DNA of 64,000 nt from a candidate division KSB1 bacterium (GTDB taxonomy: Bacteria; Zhuqueibacterota; Zhuqueibacteria; Residuimicrobiales; Krinioviventaceae): the NCBI GenBank assembly GCA_034521575.1, contig JAXHMJ010000002.1:590706-654705 (forward strand), given 5' to 3'. The translations under genes were made by a program, and so were the position numbers. Below the pieces are notes generated by a model. The model saw nothing but the letters and a program-made list of their open reading frames with translations. It had not been told where the DNA came from and ran no database searches. Shown piece by piece: positions 31,614-40,811 of this stretch (position 1 is its first letter; each line of letters opens with the position of its first letter).

Positions 31614-32921
31614 CAGTAACGTCCGGTTAGGTTTTTGCACGTAAGTAATTTCGTCGATTTTTTCGATGAGATTTTCTACGATTTTTCTTGTCGGAATCTC
31701 GCACTTCATTTTGAATTTGAATACGGAGTTCTCGCACTCTTTCGATGTTAACTTTTTCGTTATAATTTTCATGACAATAGATTGCCAGTAGCAAATATGT
31801 AATGAGGCCGCCGAGAATTTGAACCATAAGTCCGTACTGACTTCGAGCTATGAGATGATAGACTTTGAGATGGCGTTTCCACCAAGCGAAGAAATTTTCA
31901 ATTTCCCAACGAAGTTTGTATGCCTGAGCAACATCTTCTGCAGAGAGGTCATAACGATTTGTCGCGATCCAGTATTTTACATTGCCGATTTTATAACCGA
32001 CAAGTCGTATCGACTTTTTTGTTTGATTGGTGCCCGGCGTCCCCAATAAAACTATAGCATCATAAAAAACAATGCTTTCTGGTTTTATGTCATGTGCATA
32101 AAGACATTTTTTTCGTCGATGCTTTGATGCGGCAGAAAAATTGACGACCGTCCTCCTGCCATTGGTCAAAGCGTTTATGGCATTGATAGCCCCGATCAAG
32201 AACGCCGGACTGGTCAGAAGAGAGTATTTGATCGACAAATGGTCGTTCACCGGCTAAACCGCCTGTGAGATATAGTTTTGTTGGAATGGACCGATTAATA
32301 TCAAAACCGAGATGAACTTTTGCCTTTTTAGAGCCGTTTCTATAATCAGCCCAAGTCATTGAAAGAACAGCATCAATCAAAGAACCGTCGATGGCAACAA
32401 GCTCCCCCAAATGTTCAAATTGCTTTGGGATAGTGGTCGCAGCTTTGGCTTGAAGTTCATTAAAAACAACAGCTAGTTGTTCGAGGCCGCGATTGTTGAT
32501 AGCCTCAAAAAAGCTACTTTTTTGATTCCTTCTTTCGGGGCAATATGCTCCCGAGCAAATGTATCTTCTTGAAGAACCTGGACAAGATGAGTCCCTGATT
32601 CATGCTCTTCAAGATGATAAAACACGAGGGCATTGAGTTGATCTTCAAATGTCATTTGCAGAGGTCGATCTCCTCGTGAAACTAATGGTGGTACCTTGGA
32701 CAAGATAGCCTTGATCGGTTCCATTAGTCTTTTGAATGTTTTAGATTTTTGTCGAGGCTTAAACTTTTTGAATTTACGTCGCATTTCCATAACACCTTAT
32801 ATTTATTAATGTTATGAAAATCGACTTCAAAATTTTTGACGTAATGTCAAGTGTTTTTTTGTGTTATGTCATATTTTTTTGTATAATCTGAGCGTTGCAA
32901 TTACCTAACCGGACGTTACTG
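31614..32921 (-). mobile_element. Insertion sequence with 19-bp inverted repeats and 9-bp target duplication
   Basis: Perfect terminal inverted repeats CAGTAACGTCCGGTTAGGT (31614-31632) and its complement (32903-32921). The target duplication AATTTAACT is at 31605-31613 and 32922-32930. A 1308-bp element carrying one leftward transposase gene. The clean duplication shows a simple transposition into the older IS4-type remnant. Confidence 0.92.
31627..32790 (-). pseudogene. IS4-superfamily transposase, two frameshifts
   Basis: N-terminus MRRKFKKFKPRQKSKTFKRL, then DQLNALVFYHLEEHESGTHL. After a break near 32480-32500 comes the catalytic region (LGELVAIDGSLIDAVLSMTW; SGVLDRGYQCHKRF), and after another near 32100-32150 the end (YKLRWEIENFFAWWKRHLKV). 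About 385 residues if mended. Each segment aligns in order, so the gene is recently broken or miscalled at two bases. Confidence 0.8.
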
Positions 32922-32984
32922 AATTTAACTAAATTAAATGATATTTCTAACCAATTGGAATTATTCGACTTTTAACCGGACACT

Positions 32985-33090
32985 AGTGAAATATGATATT
33001 AAACTCGCGGCTGGCGATTCTATAATACTTGTGTATTCACTCGCAAGTATCCATGACAAATACCCTGGTTTTAAGATAGATTAAAATAAC
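32985..33090 (+). pseudogene. Possible C-terminal scrap of a PIN-domain toxin
   Basis: A short open stretch reads DIKLAAGDSIILVYSLASIH followed by DKYPGFKID and a stop. The LA.GDSII pattern and final F-K/D spacing recall the third acidic motif region of VapC toxins, but it is too short to be sure. Confidence 0.25.
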
Positions 33091-33132
33091 AAAAAAAGAT
33101 ATTGTTTAACATCTAAAAAGTATATATATTTT

Positions 33133-33153
33133 GTATATTTTAATTAAATATAC
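33133..33153. promoter_or_regulatory. Palindromic operator of the MazF-type operon
   Basis: Perfect inverted repeat GTATATTTTAATTAAATATAC, 14 bases before the antitoxin start, with CGGAG as ribosome site just after it. Probably the autoregulatory site. Confidence 0.5.
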
Positions 33154-33166
33154 GGAGAAAACTACA

Positions 33167-33394
33167 ATGAAAACTATTTCACTCAAAATTGATGATGCAA
33201 TATTTGGAGATACAGAAAATATTGTATCAGATTTAAAAAAACCAAGAAACAGATATATCAATGAAGCTCTTGACCATTATAACAAATTATATAAACGAAA
33301 ATTATTAGAAGAAAAACTTGAAAAAGAATCTTCATTGATTAAAGATGAATCGCTAGCTATCCTAAAAGAGTTTGAGGATATTGATTATGAATAA
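33167..33394 (+). CDS. Antitoxin of MazF-type pair
   Basis: 75 residues starting MKTISLKIDDAIFGDTENIV, continuing KKPRNRYINEALDHYNKLYK and an acidic tail FEDIDYE. The beta-strand plus two-helix start is ribbon-helix-helix-like and the acidic tail would contact the toxin. CGGAG lies 13 bases before this ATG; longer upstream starts lack support. It overlaps mazF by 8 bases. Confidence 0.75.
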   Translation: MKTISLKIDDAIFGDTENIVSDLKKPRNRYINEALDHYNKLYKRKLLEEKLEKESSLIKDESLAILKEFEDIDYE

Positions 33395-33743
33395 TGATAT
33401 GAAGCAATATGAAATATGGATTGCTGATCTTAATCCTCAAATCGGAACTGAACCAGGAAAAACAAGACCTGTATTAATAGTACAAACTAATTTATTAAAT
33501 AATGTCGGCCATACTTCTACAATAATTTGTCCAATTACAACAAAAACGGAACAAGAATCAAATATATTGCGAGTTCATCTTCAAAAAGGTACAGCTAATG
33601 TTCTTGAAAATTGTGATATAATGATAGATCAAATACGAGCAATAGATAATAAAAGACTGATGAAAAAAATTGGAAAAATTCCGCAAAATTTAATTGATAA
33701 AGTGAAAAAGAATATAAAAATAATTTTTGACATAGATTCCTGA
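33387..33743 (+). CDS. mazF: MazF/PemK-type endoribonuclease toxin
   Basis: 118 residues: YEIWIADLNPQIGTEPGKTR, PVLIVQTNLLNNVGHTSTII, PITTKTEQESNI and DIMIDQIRAIDNKRLMKKIG are classic MazF/PemK motifs, including the catalytic GxEPGKTRPV loop. Start ATG overlaps the antitoxin stop, indicating coupled translation. Intact. Confidence 0.92.
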   Translation: MNNDMKQYEIWIADLNPQIGTEPGKTRPVLIVQTNLLNNVGHTSTIICPITTKTEQESNILRVHLQKGTANVLENCDIMIDQIRAIDNKRLMKKIGKIPQNLIDKVKKNIKIIFDIDS

Positions 33744-33957
33744 ATGAGATATAGAGTAGCATAACGAAATTTTGCACACGGATCGAACCACGTACTATTT
33801 TTTCTAATTTTGATGGTTAGTGGAATTTCTTGTTTTCTTTGAAATAGCGGTTTGTGGTTTGACCGGTGAAAATCACGTTAACTAAAAAAGAACTTGGAAT
33901 CTCGATTAAATATGATTACACTCCAATAAAATACCACTATCCTTGGAGTAATATCGA

Positions 33958-35169
33958 ATGAGAGATCATTTTAAAGCAATTTACAGAAGATTGCTTCAAA
34001 ATACTAACTACAGCACGCATCGTTATTTATACAAATCATTCAATACTGATAGCCGCTTAACGGGGCTTGTTGGACCTCGAGGTACCGGGAAGACGACGCT
34101 ACTGCTTCAGTATATCAATGATAAAATTGAGGATAAAAGCCGTTGCATCTATTTGTCCTTGGATAATATCTATTTCACACGAGTCAACCTCATTGATTTT
34201 GTAGACGATTTCTATCAAATTGAGGGGATCCGATATATATTCCTGGACGAGGTTCACAAATATCAAAATTGGGATCAAGAACTAAAGAATATCTATGATT
34301 CATATCCGGATATCAATATCGTCTTTTCCGGAAGCTCGAGTATGGACTTAATCCGAGGAACATATGATCTTTCAAGACGGGGAAGATTATTTAGGCTCAA
34401 CGGCATGTCCTTTAGAGAGTATCTTGAGTTCAGACTGGCCGCCACAATTTCAGTGATCAGCTTTGGTGATTTGCTGGAAAAGCCTGAGGCGCTAACGGAG
34501 CAGTTGTTACATTTTGAGAGAATTAAAGGGCTTTTTCTCGAATATCTCGAGAATGGATATTATCCCTTTGTGTTTGAAGATGAAGCAAATTATCATCAAA
34601 AGATATTGAATGTTATCGATAAAACGATCTATGAAGATATTTCAAATTTCTATAAACTTAAAACAGAAAATCTCGTAAATTTTCGGAAAATACTATCATA
34701 CTTGGCAACCATTCCTCCTGGACAATTGAATCGTAACAGTATATCAAAACATATTGGTTTGGATAACCGAACTGTTGAAAACTATTTGCAAATATTAAAC
34801 GAAACTGGGCTTGTCTGTCTTGTTAAAGAAAACAAAGCGGGAAGCAGTCTGCTAAAAAGCACTGAAAAAATATACCTGGATAATTCAAATATTTATAAAG
34901 CAATCATAGATGAAATTGGTTTCGATTACAATAGAGGAACAGTACGAGAGATATTTTTTATAAAAATGCTTCAGAATGCAAACGAGAATGTCTTCTACAG
35001 CAAAATAGGCGATTTTCAAGTTCGAGATTTTAACTTTGAGATTGGCGGCAAGAGCAAATCGAACAAGCAAATTAAAAACAGCTTGAAAGATTCTTTCTTG
35101 GTGAAGGATGATATTTTATTTCCGAGTGGCAATACGATACCGCTTTATTATTTTGGCTTCTTGTATTAA
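33958..35169 (+). CDS. AAA ATPase with DUF4143 (DNA-binding-type) C-terminal domain
   Basis: 403 residues. Walker A is in GLVGPRGTGKTTLLLQYIND, Walker B in IRYIFLDEVHKYQNWDQELK, and a sensor-like SGSSSMDL follows, matching the AAA_14 family. The second half, with ISKHIGLDNRTVENYLQILN (winged-helix-like) and REIFFIKML, matches DUF4143. Such proteins are common in accessory regions and their role is not settled. The C-terminal nuclease-like segment is present but short. No partner gene. Confidence 0.85.
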   Translation: MRDHFKAIYRRLLQNTNYSTHRYLYKSFNTDSRLTGLVGPRGTGKTTLLLQYINDKIEDKSRCIYLSLDNIYFTRVNLIDFVDDFYQIEGIRYIFLDEVHKYQNWDQELKNIYDSYPDINIVFSGSSSMDLIRGTYDLSRRGRLFRLNGMSFREYLEFRLAATISVISFGDLLEKPEALTEQLLHFERIKGLFLEYLENGYYPFVFEDEANYHQKILNVIDKTIYEDISNFYKLKTENLVNFRKILSYLATIPPGQLNRNSISKHIGLDNRTVENYLQILNETGLVCLVKENKAGSSLLKSTEKIYLDNSNIYKAIIDEIGFDYNRGTVREIFFIKMLQNANENVFYSKIGDFQVRDFNFEIGGKSKSNKQIKNSLKDSFLVKDDILFPSGNTIPLYYFGFLY

Positions 35170-35305
35170 ACAAATACCAATGCGCTGCACCGGATGGAAC
35201 AGCCGAGTTTTGTTTCGAGATTTAAAATGATGTTAAATTTTGTGCATTTTATCAGGTTCGTCCGATACTGCTCCAGACGGTGAGCAACGTGTTAACTGAT
35301 ATAGA

Positions 35306-35584
35306 TTACCCAAACAAGTCGGAGTGAGATCCAGTACGTTCTAAATATAAAGAATCGGAGGTTAAACGATATATTAAAAGCCACTCAGGCTCAATATGAC
35401 AATCACGGTGGTCTTTTCATTTTCCGGCAAGTTGATGGTCGTGGTATTTCTCCTCCAAGACATCACCGGAAGAAAGTAATTCGATAACAGTTTTAAGTTT
35501 TTCAAGGTTCTTGTTCTGTTTCTTTATTCGTTTGTAATCTTTTTTAAATGGCTGGTATAATAGATGGTCAACTATCCAACTCAA
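35306..35584 (-). pseudogene. YafQ-type mRNA-interferase toxin with internal TGA
   Basis: Reads LLYQPFKKDYKRIKKQNKNL, ELLSSGDVLEEKYHDHQLAG, then K-TGA-KDHRDCHIEPEWLLIY and a tail to TAA at 35306. The only fault is the in-frame TGA (35417-35419) where family members have Trp (GKW). The frame is otherwise continuous, so a single G-to-A change inactivates the toxin. The start is probably TTG overlapping the antitoxin end by 17 bases. Confidence 0.75.
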
Positions 35585-35825
35585 ATAATTCGTCAACCGA
35601 AGATACTTTATGAACCTCTTTTTCATTTTCAGATTTTAACAAGGTATCAAAAGTCAGGTCGTTGGGTATTTTAACATCAAACGGTATTCCTCGATTTAAT
35701 GTAACTTGTGTCAGGAAAATGGAAATAGCTTCGGACATCGTAATATTAAGTTTACTTGGAATGTTTTGAGCATTATTTTTAACTTCAGGCTCGATTCGAG
35801 CCTGAATAATCGCTGTTTTAGCCAT
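35568..35825 (-). CDS. RelB/DinJ-family antitoxin
   Basis: 85 residues: MAKTAIIQARIEPEVKNNAQ, NITMSEAISIFLTQVTLNRG and IPFDVKIPN are typical of RelB/DinJ antitoxins. AAGGAG precedes the chosen ATG. It pairs with the YafQ-type gene, whose inactivation would leave this antitoxin free of its selective load. Confidence 0.9.
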   Translation of the reverse strand: MAKTAIIQARIEPEVKNNAQNIPSKLNITMSEAISIFLTQVTLNRGIPFDVKIPNDLTFDTLLKSENEKEVHKVSSVDELFELDS

Positions 35826-36119
35826 GATTTTGCTCCTTTTGTAATACAATTGTCAGTACATTAAATATAAAAAAAATATAACGCAATCTGCGAGAAAAAG
35901 TTTTCATAATTCTATTAATCTTGAAAGAGAGCATTTAACCCAAAAATGCAGTGGGTTGAAAACAGATATTTTAAGATTTTAACGCTTGCTGGAATCTCTT
36001 ATTTTCAGTTGAATCTCGGTTTGTAATCAACCACTGATTTAGCCGCTATGGCTAAAAAACTTGAAAACTAAAATTTTATTGTATATATTGATGTATATAC
36101 TGGAGATGTAAAAGGATAA

Positions 36120-36347
36120 ATGCAAAAGTATTTAAATCAGGAAATAGTCAAGCTATTCGTTTGCCAAAAAGACTATCGTTTAGATGTTGATTCAGTCAAA
36201 ATAAACAAGATTAATAACTTGCTGGTATTGATACCTGAAAATGATCCATGGTTAAATTTTATCGATGGGGTTAACAAAGCTGAAGAATTCCCGAAAATAG
36301 ACGATCATGAATTAAATCTCAAGAAAATTGAAATACAAAGCGCCTGA
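36120..36347 (+). pseudogene. Orphan VapB/AbrB-type antitoxin with compensating frameshifts
   Basis: From residue 19 it reads YRLDVDSVKINKINNLLVLI and PENDPWLNFIDG, matching VapB antitoxins. The preceding bases encode the expected AKVFKSGNSQAIRLPKR only in another frame: one G is missing after the ATG and one C is extra before TATCGT. The two changes cancel, leaving an open frame with a scrambled N-terminal DNA-binding part. No VapC follows; a GH28 fragment begins instead. Confidence 0.6.
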
Positions 36348-36594
36348 TTATCCTCCAGTTCATTATGGAATCATTTATGCCCATCAGGTCGAAAACGTGT
36401 CTATTACAGGTCAAGGTGTCATTAATGGTAATGAAGAAGCTTTCTTTGTAAAACTGAAAAAGTCTCCTTTTTGGACACTCTACATTGCTGATTCGGACAG
36501 AGTTATCAGTTCGGAAATTAAAATATGGACGAGCATGAAAACCCCGAATAGCGATGGCATTAATATAACTTCCATAGATATATGTGCTGCGTAG
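36321..36594 (+). pseudogene. Fragment of a GH28 polygalacturonase-like gene
   Basis: KYKAPDYPPVHYGIIYAHQV, ENVSITGQGVINGN and TPNSDGINITS resemble GH28 beta-helix rungs, the last with the catalytic-region N-x-DGI pattern. It lacks both ends and has an internal deletion around SPFWTLYIADSDRV, so it is a relic. It suggests pectin-type degradation genes once stood here. Confidence 0.6.
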
Positions 36595-36706
36595 AACAAT
36601 TCGGCTCATGGACAAAGAATTACAAGCAGAATAGGGCGGACGGCCAATCCGATATGGAAATGGCCACCGCCGTGCGGATTCCCTTGATCAAACAACATGG
36701 AGACCC

Positions 36707-37594
36707 ATGAAGAATATCAGTACGGCGTTTGTGATACTGGCGGCGTTATGCTGGGGGGTATCGGGCGGGATCGGCGGCATTCTCATAACCAACGGCTGGG
36801 ACGCGTTCGTGGTGTCGTTCTACCGGGGCGCGATCGGGCTGTTATTTGTTCTCGTTTGGCTATTGTTGCGTCCGGGCGGCAGCGGATTGGCAAATCGCCG
36901 ATTATGGTTCTGGTCGGTGATTGCCGGCCTCGGGGTATCCGGCAACTTTGCTTTCTATTTTGTGAGTATTGCGAAAGGCAGTGTCGCGGTTGCGGTGACG
37001 CTGATGTACTGTGCACCGGTGTGGGTTTATCTCATATCCTTTATACTCAAGCTGGAAAGATCCTCTCCGTTAAAGTGGGCCGCGATCACGATGGTAATGC
37101 TTGGCATCGTGCTGCTTACACGGTTTTACGAGACAGGAGTCGACGGCGTCACACTGGTCGGCATCGGCGCCGGACTGCTTTCAGGCCTGTCCTATGCGGT
37201 ATTCATTTTCGGATTCAAGTATGCGGCGCCACACGGCAGCCCTCAGGCGATTCTCGTGATTGCGTTCGCGGTCCTGGTCACCGTACTCATCTGGCCGGGT
37301 GATGCCGGGCAGACCGTGGCAGTGCTGAACACACCGAGTTGGCCACTATTCGCAGTGCTGGGGATACTTGGCGCAGGATTGTCCTTTATTCTCTATATCG
37401 TCGGCCTGAATCATACCGCGCCGGGCGTGGCCTCAATTGTGGCAATGGTTGAGCCGGTCACTGCGTCTCTATTCAGCGTTGTGGTTTTGAATGAAAACCT
37501 GGTCGGTCTGCAAATATTCGGTATGGGATTGATTTTGTTCACAGTGACTGCACTGAGCGTATATTCAAAAACTCGATGGTCGGACTTTTTCTAA
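36707..37594 (+). CDS. EamA/DMT-family transporter
   Basis: 295 residues with ten predicted membrane helices in two EamA repeats (FVILAALCWGVSGGIGGILI at the start; GVASIVAMVEPVTASLFSVV near the end). Drug/metabolite exporters of this family move amino acids or similar metabolites; the substrate is not predictable. Higher GC than its AT-rich neighbours, marking the right edge of the mobile block. Intact. Confidence 0.9.
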   Translation: MKNISTAFVILAALCWGVSGGIGGILITNGWDAFVVSFYRGAIGLLFVLVWLLLRPGGSGLANRRLWFWSVIAGLGVSGNFAFYFVSIAKGSVAVAVTLMYCAPVWVYLISFILKLERSSPLKWAAITMVMLGIVLLTRFYETGVDGVTLVGIGAGLLSGLSYAVFIFGFKYAAPHGSPQAILVIAFAVLVTVLIWPGDAGQTVAVLNTPSWPLFAVLGILGAGLSFILYIVGLNHTAPGVASIVAMVEPVTASLFSVVVLNENLVGLQIFGMGLILFTVTALSVYSKTRWSDFF

Positions 37595-37989
37595 TCACTG
37601 GTTTTGTCTGAAATAGTACCCGGTGAAAGAGTCAATTAAAATGGACCGGTTTAAAAGCGAGTTCGGAGTGCAGATGATCATTAAAAACGACCTGACCCGA
37701 TTCCCTTTTGATTGTCACGGCTCGACATGTTTATAACTAAAAGATATCATAAAATAGAGAAATCGGGAGAAACCGAATCGCGTATCTAGTTTGATTGGCC
37801 GACAGGCACCAATTTTTGGATGAAGATCGAGATTGATGAGACGAATATTTATAGAAATGCAAGAAAAGTTATGAATTCAAATTCGAGACGATCAATAAAA
37901 TTACTTTTTATGCATAGGCCGGAACAAAAAAGTCTTGCATATATTGAAATATTTTATAGATTTCAATATGGTATTGTAAAGATGTAAAT
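37595..37989. other. 395-base intergenic region, nothing recognised
   Basis: AT-rich, with short open stretches in all frames but no conserved motif that I recognise. It precedes the broken FitA/VapC locus. Confidence 0.5.
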
Positions 37990-38300
37990 ATGAGGTTTTT
38001 TTGCCACGGCAAATATTACGGTAAAAAATATTCCGAATGATCTTTACGAGAATCTCAAAAAAGCCGCTGCGGTTAATCACCGCAGTTTGAATAACGAAAT
38101 TATCGTTTGCATTGAAAAAGCGATAAAAAACAGACGAATCGATAAAACTCAATTTCCGGACCCCCTTTAAAGACGAGGGAAAGAAATTCAACTGCCGTAT
38201 TTGACTGACGAGGAATTGCACCACATCAAAAACGAGGGCCGATTGTGATCGTCGCTGATACAAATATTATATCCTATTTTTTTATCCAGGGGAAAAAGAC
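37990..38300 (+). pseudogene. FitA-type antitoxin and start of a VapC/PIN toxin, broken
   Basis: Antitoxin: NITVKNIPNDLYENLKKAAA, VNHRSLNNEIIVCIEKAIKN and, later, LTDEELHHIKNEGRL. An ATG at 37990 is out of frame by one base because of a seven-T run (37996-38002); six T would give MRFFATANITVKN. An internal TAA follows at about 38170. The PIN toxin begins at GTG 38245 overlapping the antitoxin stop (IVADTNIISYFFIQG, first Asp motif) but loses similarity within 20 residues. Confidence 0.6.
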
Positions 38301-38419
38301 ATATCAACCTGATAAAAGCATTTCCGGAACACACTATATTTTTACAAGAAAAAATTGGCAGTGCATACACAGAAGAGATGCACATATTTTTAAATAGCAT
38401 AAAAACATCGAGGTGAAGC

Positions 38420-39667
38420 ATGGTTGAAGAAAAAGTTATGAACCGGTGGCTGGCGGTAGTCGGCGCTATTTTGATTCAATTGGCGCTTGGTGCGATTTAC
38501 GCCTGGTCTGTTTTCACAACAGCCCTGAAAGAGGCGGGATGGACCAAGGCGGAAACTCAGTATGTCTTTGCAGCGGGTCTCGCATCTTTTGCGATCGTCA
38601 TGGTGCTCGCGGGAAAGATGATGCCCAAAGTCGGTCCGAAAAAACTGGCCATTTCAGGCGGTATTGTGCTTGGATTGGGTTACGTGCTGGGCGGACTGGT
38701 CGGCGGCACGAATCCGTTGCTGCTGATCCTGTTCATCGGTATTGTGGGAGGCTCGGGGATCGGCCTGGCTTATGTCGTGCCGATCGCGGTCGGCATGCGC
38801 TGGTTTCCGGATAAAAAGGGCCTGATCACCGGACTGGCTGTGGCCGGTTTCGGGTTCGGCGCCATGTTATGGGTGAAACTGGCCGGCGAATGGGGACGGC
38901 TTCTTGCCAATGTGGGGCTAAGCCATACGTTCACCATTTACGGCATCGTTTTTCTTGTCATGGTTGTGGTCGGTGGCATTTGGATGGTCTTTCCGCCGGA
39001 AAACTGGAAGCCCAAAGGCTGGGTACCTCCTGAAGCCAAGCCCGGACAGACGGCGGCGGATGTCAACCTGACACCCAATCAAATGCTGAAAACTCCGTCT
39101 TTTTACCTGATTTTTTTCATTTTTGTGTTCAGCGGGGGCGCCGGCCTGATGACGATCGGTCTGATGAAGCTTTTTCCGCTCGAAGCTCTGCAGGCGAGCG
39201 GAAAATCCGCCGTAGAAGCAAGTGCAATCGCCGGTACGGCCATGGCTGTTTTCTTTTCTCTTGCCAACGGCATCGGTCGTATTGCCTGGGGCACGTTGTC
39301 CGACAAGCTCGGCCGCAAGCTCTCTGTGATTATTATGTGCGCCACACAGGGTATTATGATGTTTGCTTTTACAGAGATGGCCGGTACACCGGGCCTGCTC
39401 TTTATCGCTGCCACGTTGATTGGCTTTAACTTTGGCGGCAACTTTTCACTGTTCCCGACACTGACAGCCGATACATTCGGCACCAAACATATCGGACAGA
39501 ACTACCCATGGGTTTTCCTCGCTTACGGCGTGGGCGGGATTGCAGGCCCGATCATGGGTGGAAAGCTGGGCGATCTTGGCAATTTTCCGTTGGCCTTTAC
39601 GATCTGCGGGGTGTTGTGTGTGGTGGCCGCAGGTTTTGCATTTTTAGTCAAGCCTCAAAAGGCGTAA
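38420..39667 (+). CDS. OFA-family major facilitator transporter (oxalate/formate antiporter-like)
   Basis: 415 residues, 12 membrane helices. MNRWLAVVGAILIQLALGAI and YAWSVFTTALKEAGWTKAET are the signature N-terminus of OFA-family MFS proteins. GIGLAYVVPIAVGMRWFPDK and GRIAWGTLSDKLGRKLSVII are the conserved loops. Family members exchange small carboxylates; a monocarboxylate substrate is plausible but unproven. RBS GAGGTG; a strong terminator follows. Confidence 0.9.
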   Translation: MVEEKVMNRWLAVVGAILIQLALGAIYAWSVFTTALKEAGWTKAETQYVFAAGLASFAIVMVLAGKMMPKVGPKKLAISGGIVLGLGYVLGGLVGGTNPLLLILFIGIVGGSGIGLAYVVPIAVGMRWFPDKKGLITGLAVAGFGFGAMLWVKLAGEWGRLLANVGLSHTFTIYGIVFLVMVVVGGIWMVFPPENWKPKGWVPPEAKPGQTAADVNLTPNQMLKTPSFYLIFFIFVFSGGAGLMTIGLMKLFPLEALQASGKSAVEASAIAGTAMAVFFSLANGIGRIAWGTLSDKLGRKLSVIIMCATQGIMMFAFTEMAGTPGLLFIAATLIGFNFGGNFSLFPTLTADTFGTKHIGQNYPWVFLAYGVGGIAGPIMGGKLGDLGNFPLAFTICGVLCVVAAGFAFLVKPQKA

Positions 39668-39701
39668 GCTGAAAAATCGTCCTCTTTATATTTGCAAAAA
39701 A

Positions 39702-39730
39702 AAAGCCCGGATACGGGCTTTTTTTTTATT
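39702..39730 (+). terminator. Rho-independent terminator after the MFS gene
   Basis: Hairpin AAAGCCCG-GATA-CGGGCTTT followed by nine T, about 35 bases after the stop codon. Confidence 0.9.
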
Positions 39731-39780
39731 ATTCACAAATTCCTTTATCATTGATCAGCCGTTATATCATGGAGAAAAAA

Positions 39781-39993
39781 ATGATTGATCACGAAAATCG
39801 TAATTTTGCATTCTATATCGGGTTGGGCCTGGCGTTGGGTACGGGAACAGGCGTGTCCATCGGTGTTGCCGTCGGAGCAGCCCTGGGGAATATCTCAATG
39901 GGTGCGGCATACGGACCTGCTATAGGTGCGTCATTTGGACTGATGGCCGGCATCATTCTCTTTTATATGAAACATCCTGATAAAGACGGTTAA
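39781..39993 (+). CDS. Small glycine-zipper membrane protein
   Basis: 70 residues from the ATG eight bases after GGAG. Helices FYIGLGLALGTGTGVSIGVA and YGPAIGASFGLMAGIILFYM carry GxxxG-type glycine spacing, suggesting tight helix packing. Ends HPDKDG. Function unknown. Confidence 0.6.
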   Translation: MIDHENRNFAFYIGLGLALGTGTGVSIGVAVGAALGNISMGAAYGPAIGASFGLMAGIILFYMKHPDKDG

Positions 39994-40130
39994 CAATCAC
40001 GTAAACGATTAACTGACAGTCGGTTGACAGCTTTAATTCATAAAATATTGCAGGTCATTTTTTAAGCAAATCCAAACAATTTGCAGAGGTTCGTCGCGCA
40101 CAGCTCTGTAAAACCACCCGGGAATTGAAC

Positions 40131-40811
40131 ATGAAAAACATCGTCCTCATCATCTCGGTTTTATTATTGACCGGTTGTTCAGAAACATCTGACAACCACG
40201 CCATATCCAATCGTGAACATTCCATAAAATATCCCGCAAAAACAGCACTGACAATGTCGATCCTTGATACGCTGGGACCCCTGCGCGAGTACAAACGCAG
40301 TGAATATATATTATATTGCAAAAGGGACAGCTATTCAGAGAGGCATATCGAAGGTTTACTCATACAGATCGAAGAGGCTATTTTAAGAATCAAAACCTTA
40401 TTAGAAATGGATCGTCTTTCCAAAGGAGTTCATTTGATCATGCTTGATTCAAGAGAGGAAATGGGGCGGTTGTTCGGGCATAATTACAAGGGATTGTCGA
40501 TTCGAAAGGACGATCTGGCGCTGTTTGTTTATAATTCAGAGACCAGACCGTATTTCCGGCATGAATTGTTTCACCTGATGGCGTACCGCGTATGGGGAGA
40601 TTCGAAAACGAGGCTGTTGAATGAAGGCGGAGCCATGTATGCTGATAATCGCTGCCTGTCATATGAGAATCCCATTATTGTGATCAATAAATATTTACTG
40701 GAAACCCACAAATGGTTTGATTTTCAGGATCTCGTCACTGATTTTCAGGAAAAAGTATCGAAAAATGACCTGATCGCCTATTTTCAATCGTATACCTTGC
40801 ATGATGCGTAA
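40131..40811 (+). CDS. Lipoprotein with HExxH metallopeptidase motif
   Basis: About 226 residues. Lipobox in VLLLTGCSE. HELFHLMAYRVWGDSKTRLL supplies HExxH and LLNEGGAMYAD supplies the third-ligand Glu, an arrangement of the gluzincin/peptidase-MA-like group. Likely an envelope-anchored zinc protease. ATG 40131 is preferred over the TTG two codons upstream. No obvious partner. Confidence 0.65.
   Translation: MKNIVLIISVLLLTGCSETSDNHAISNREHSIKYPAKTALTMSILDTLGPLREYKRSEYILYCKRDSYSERHIEGLLIQIEEAILRIKTLLEMDRLSKGVHLIMLDSREEMGRLFGHNYKGLSIRKDDLALFVYNSETRPYFRHELFHLMAYRVWGDSKTRLLNEGGAMYADNRCLSYENPIIVINKYLLETHKWFDFQDLVTDFQEKVSKNDLIAYFQSYTLHDA

Larger units (their letters stand above)
31314..32975 (+). 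pseudogene. C-terminal part of an IS4-family transposase, interrupted by a second IS
   Basis: The left part (LFKSRWQVELFFKWIKQPLR, IKTFFGTLENAVKPQIWIAV) is the conserved C-terminal DDE region of IS4-family transposases. At 31613 it is interrupted; after the inserted IS it resumes at 32922 with NLTKLNDISNQLELFDF and a stop. The N-terminal two thirds are missing, replaced by IS91-type sequence. Confidence 0.8.

Noticed and set aside
36697-37302. 201-codon Arg-rich frame overlapping the EamA transporter
   Set aside because: A shifted reading of the transporter gene; composition is implausible and the transporter frame has all family features.
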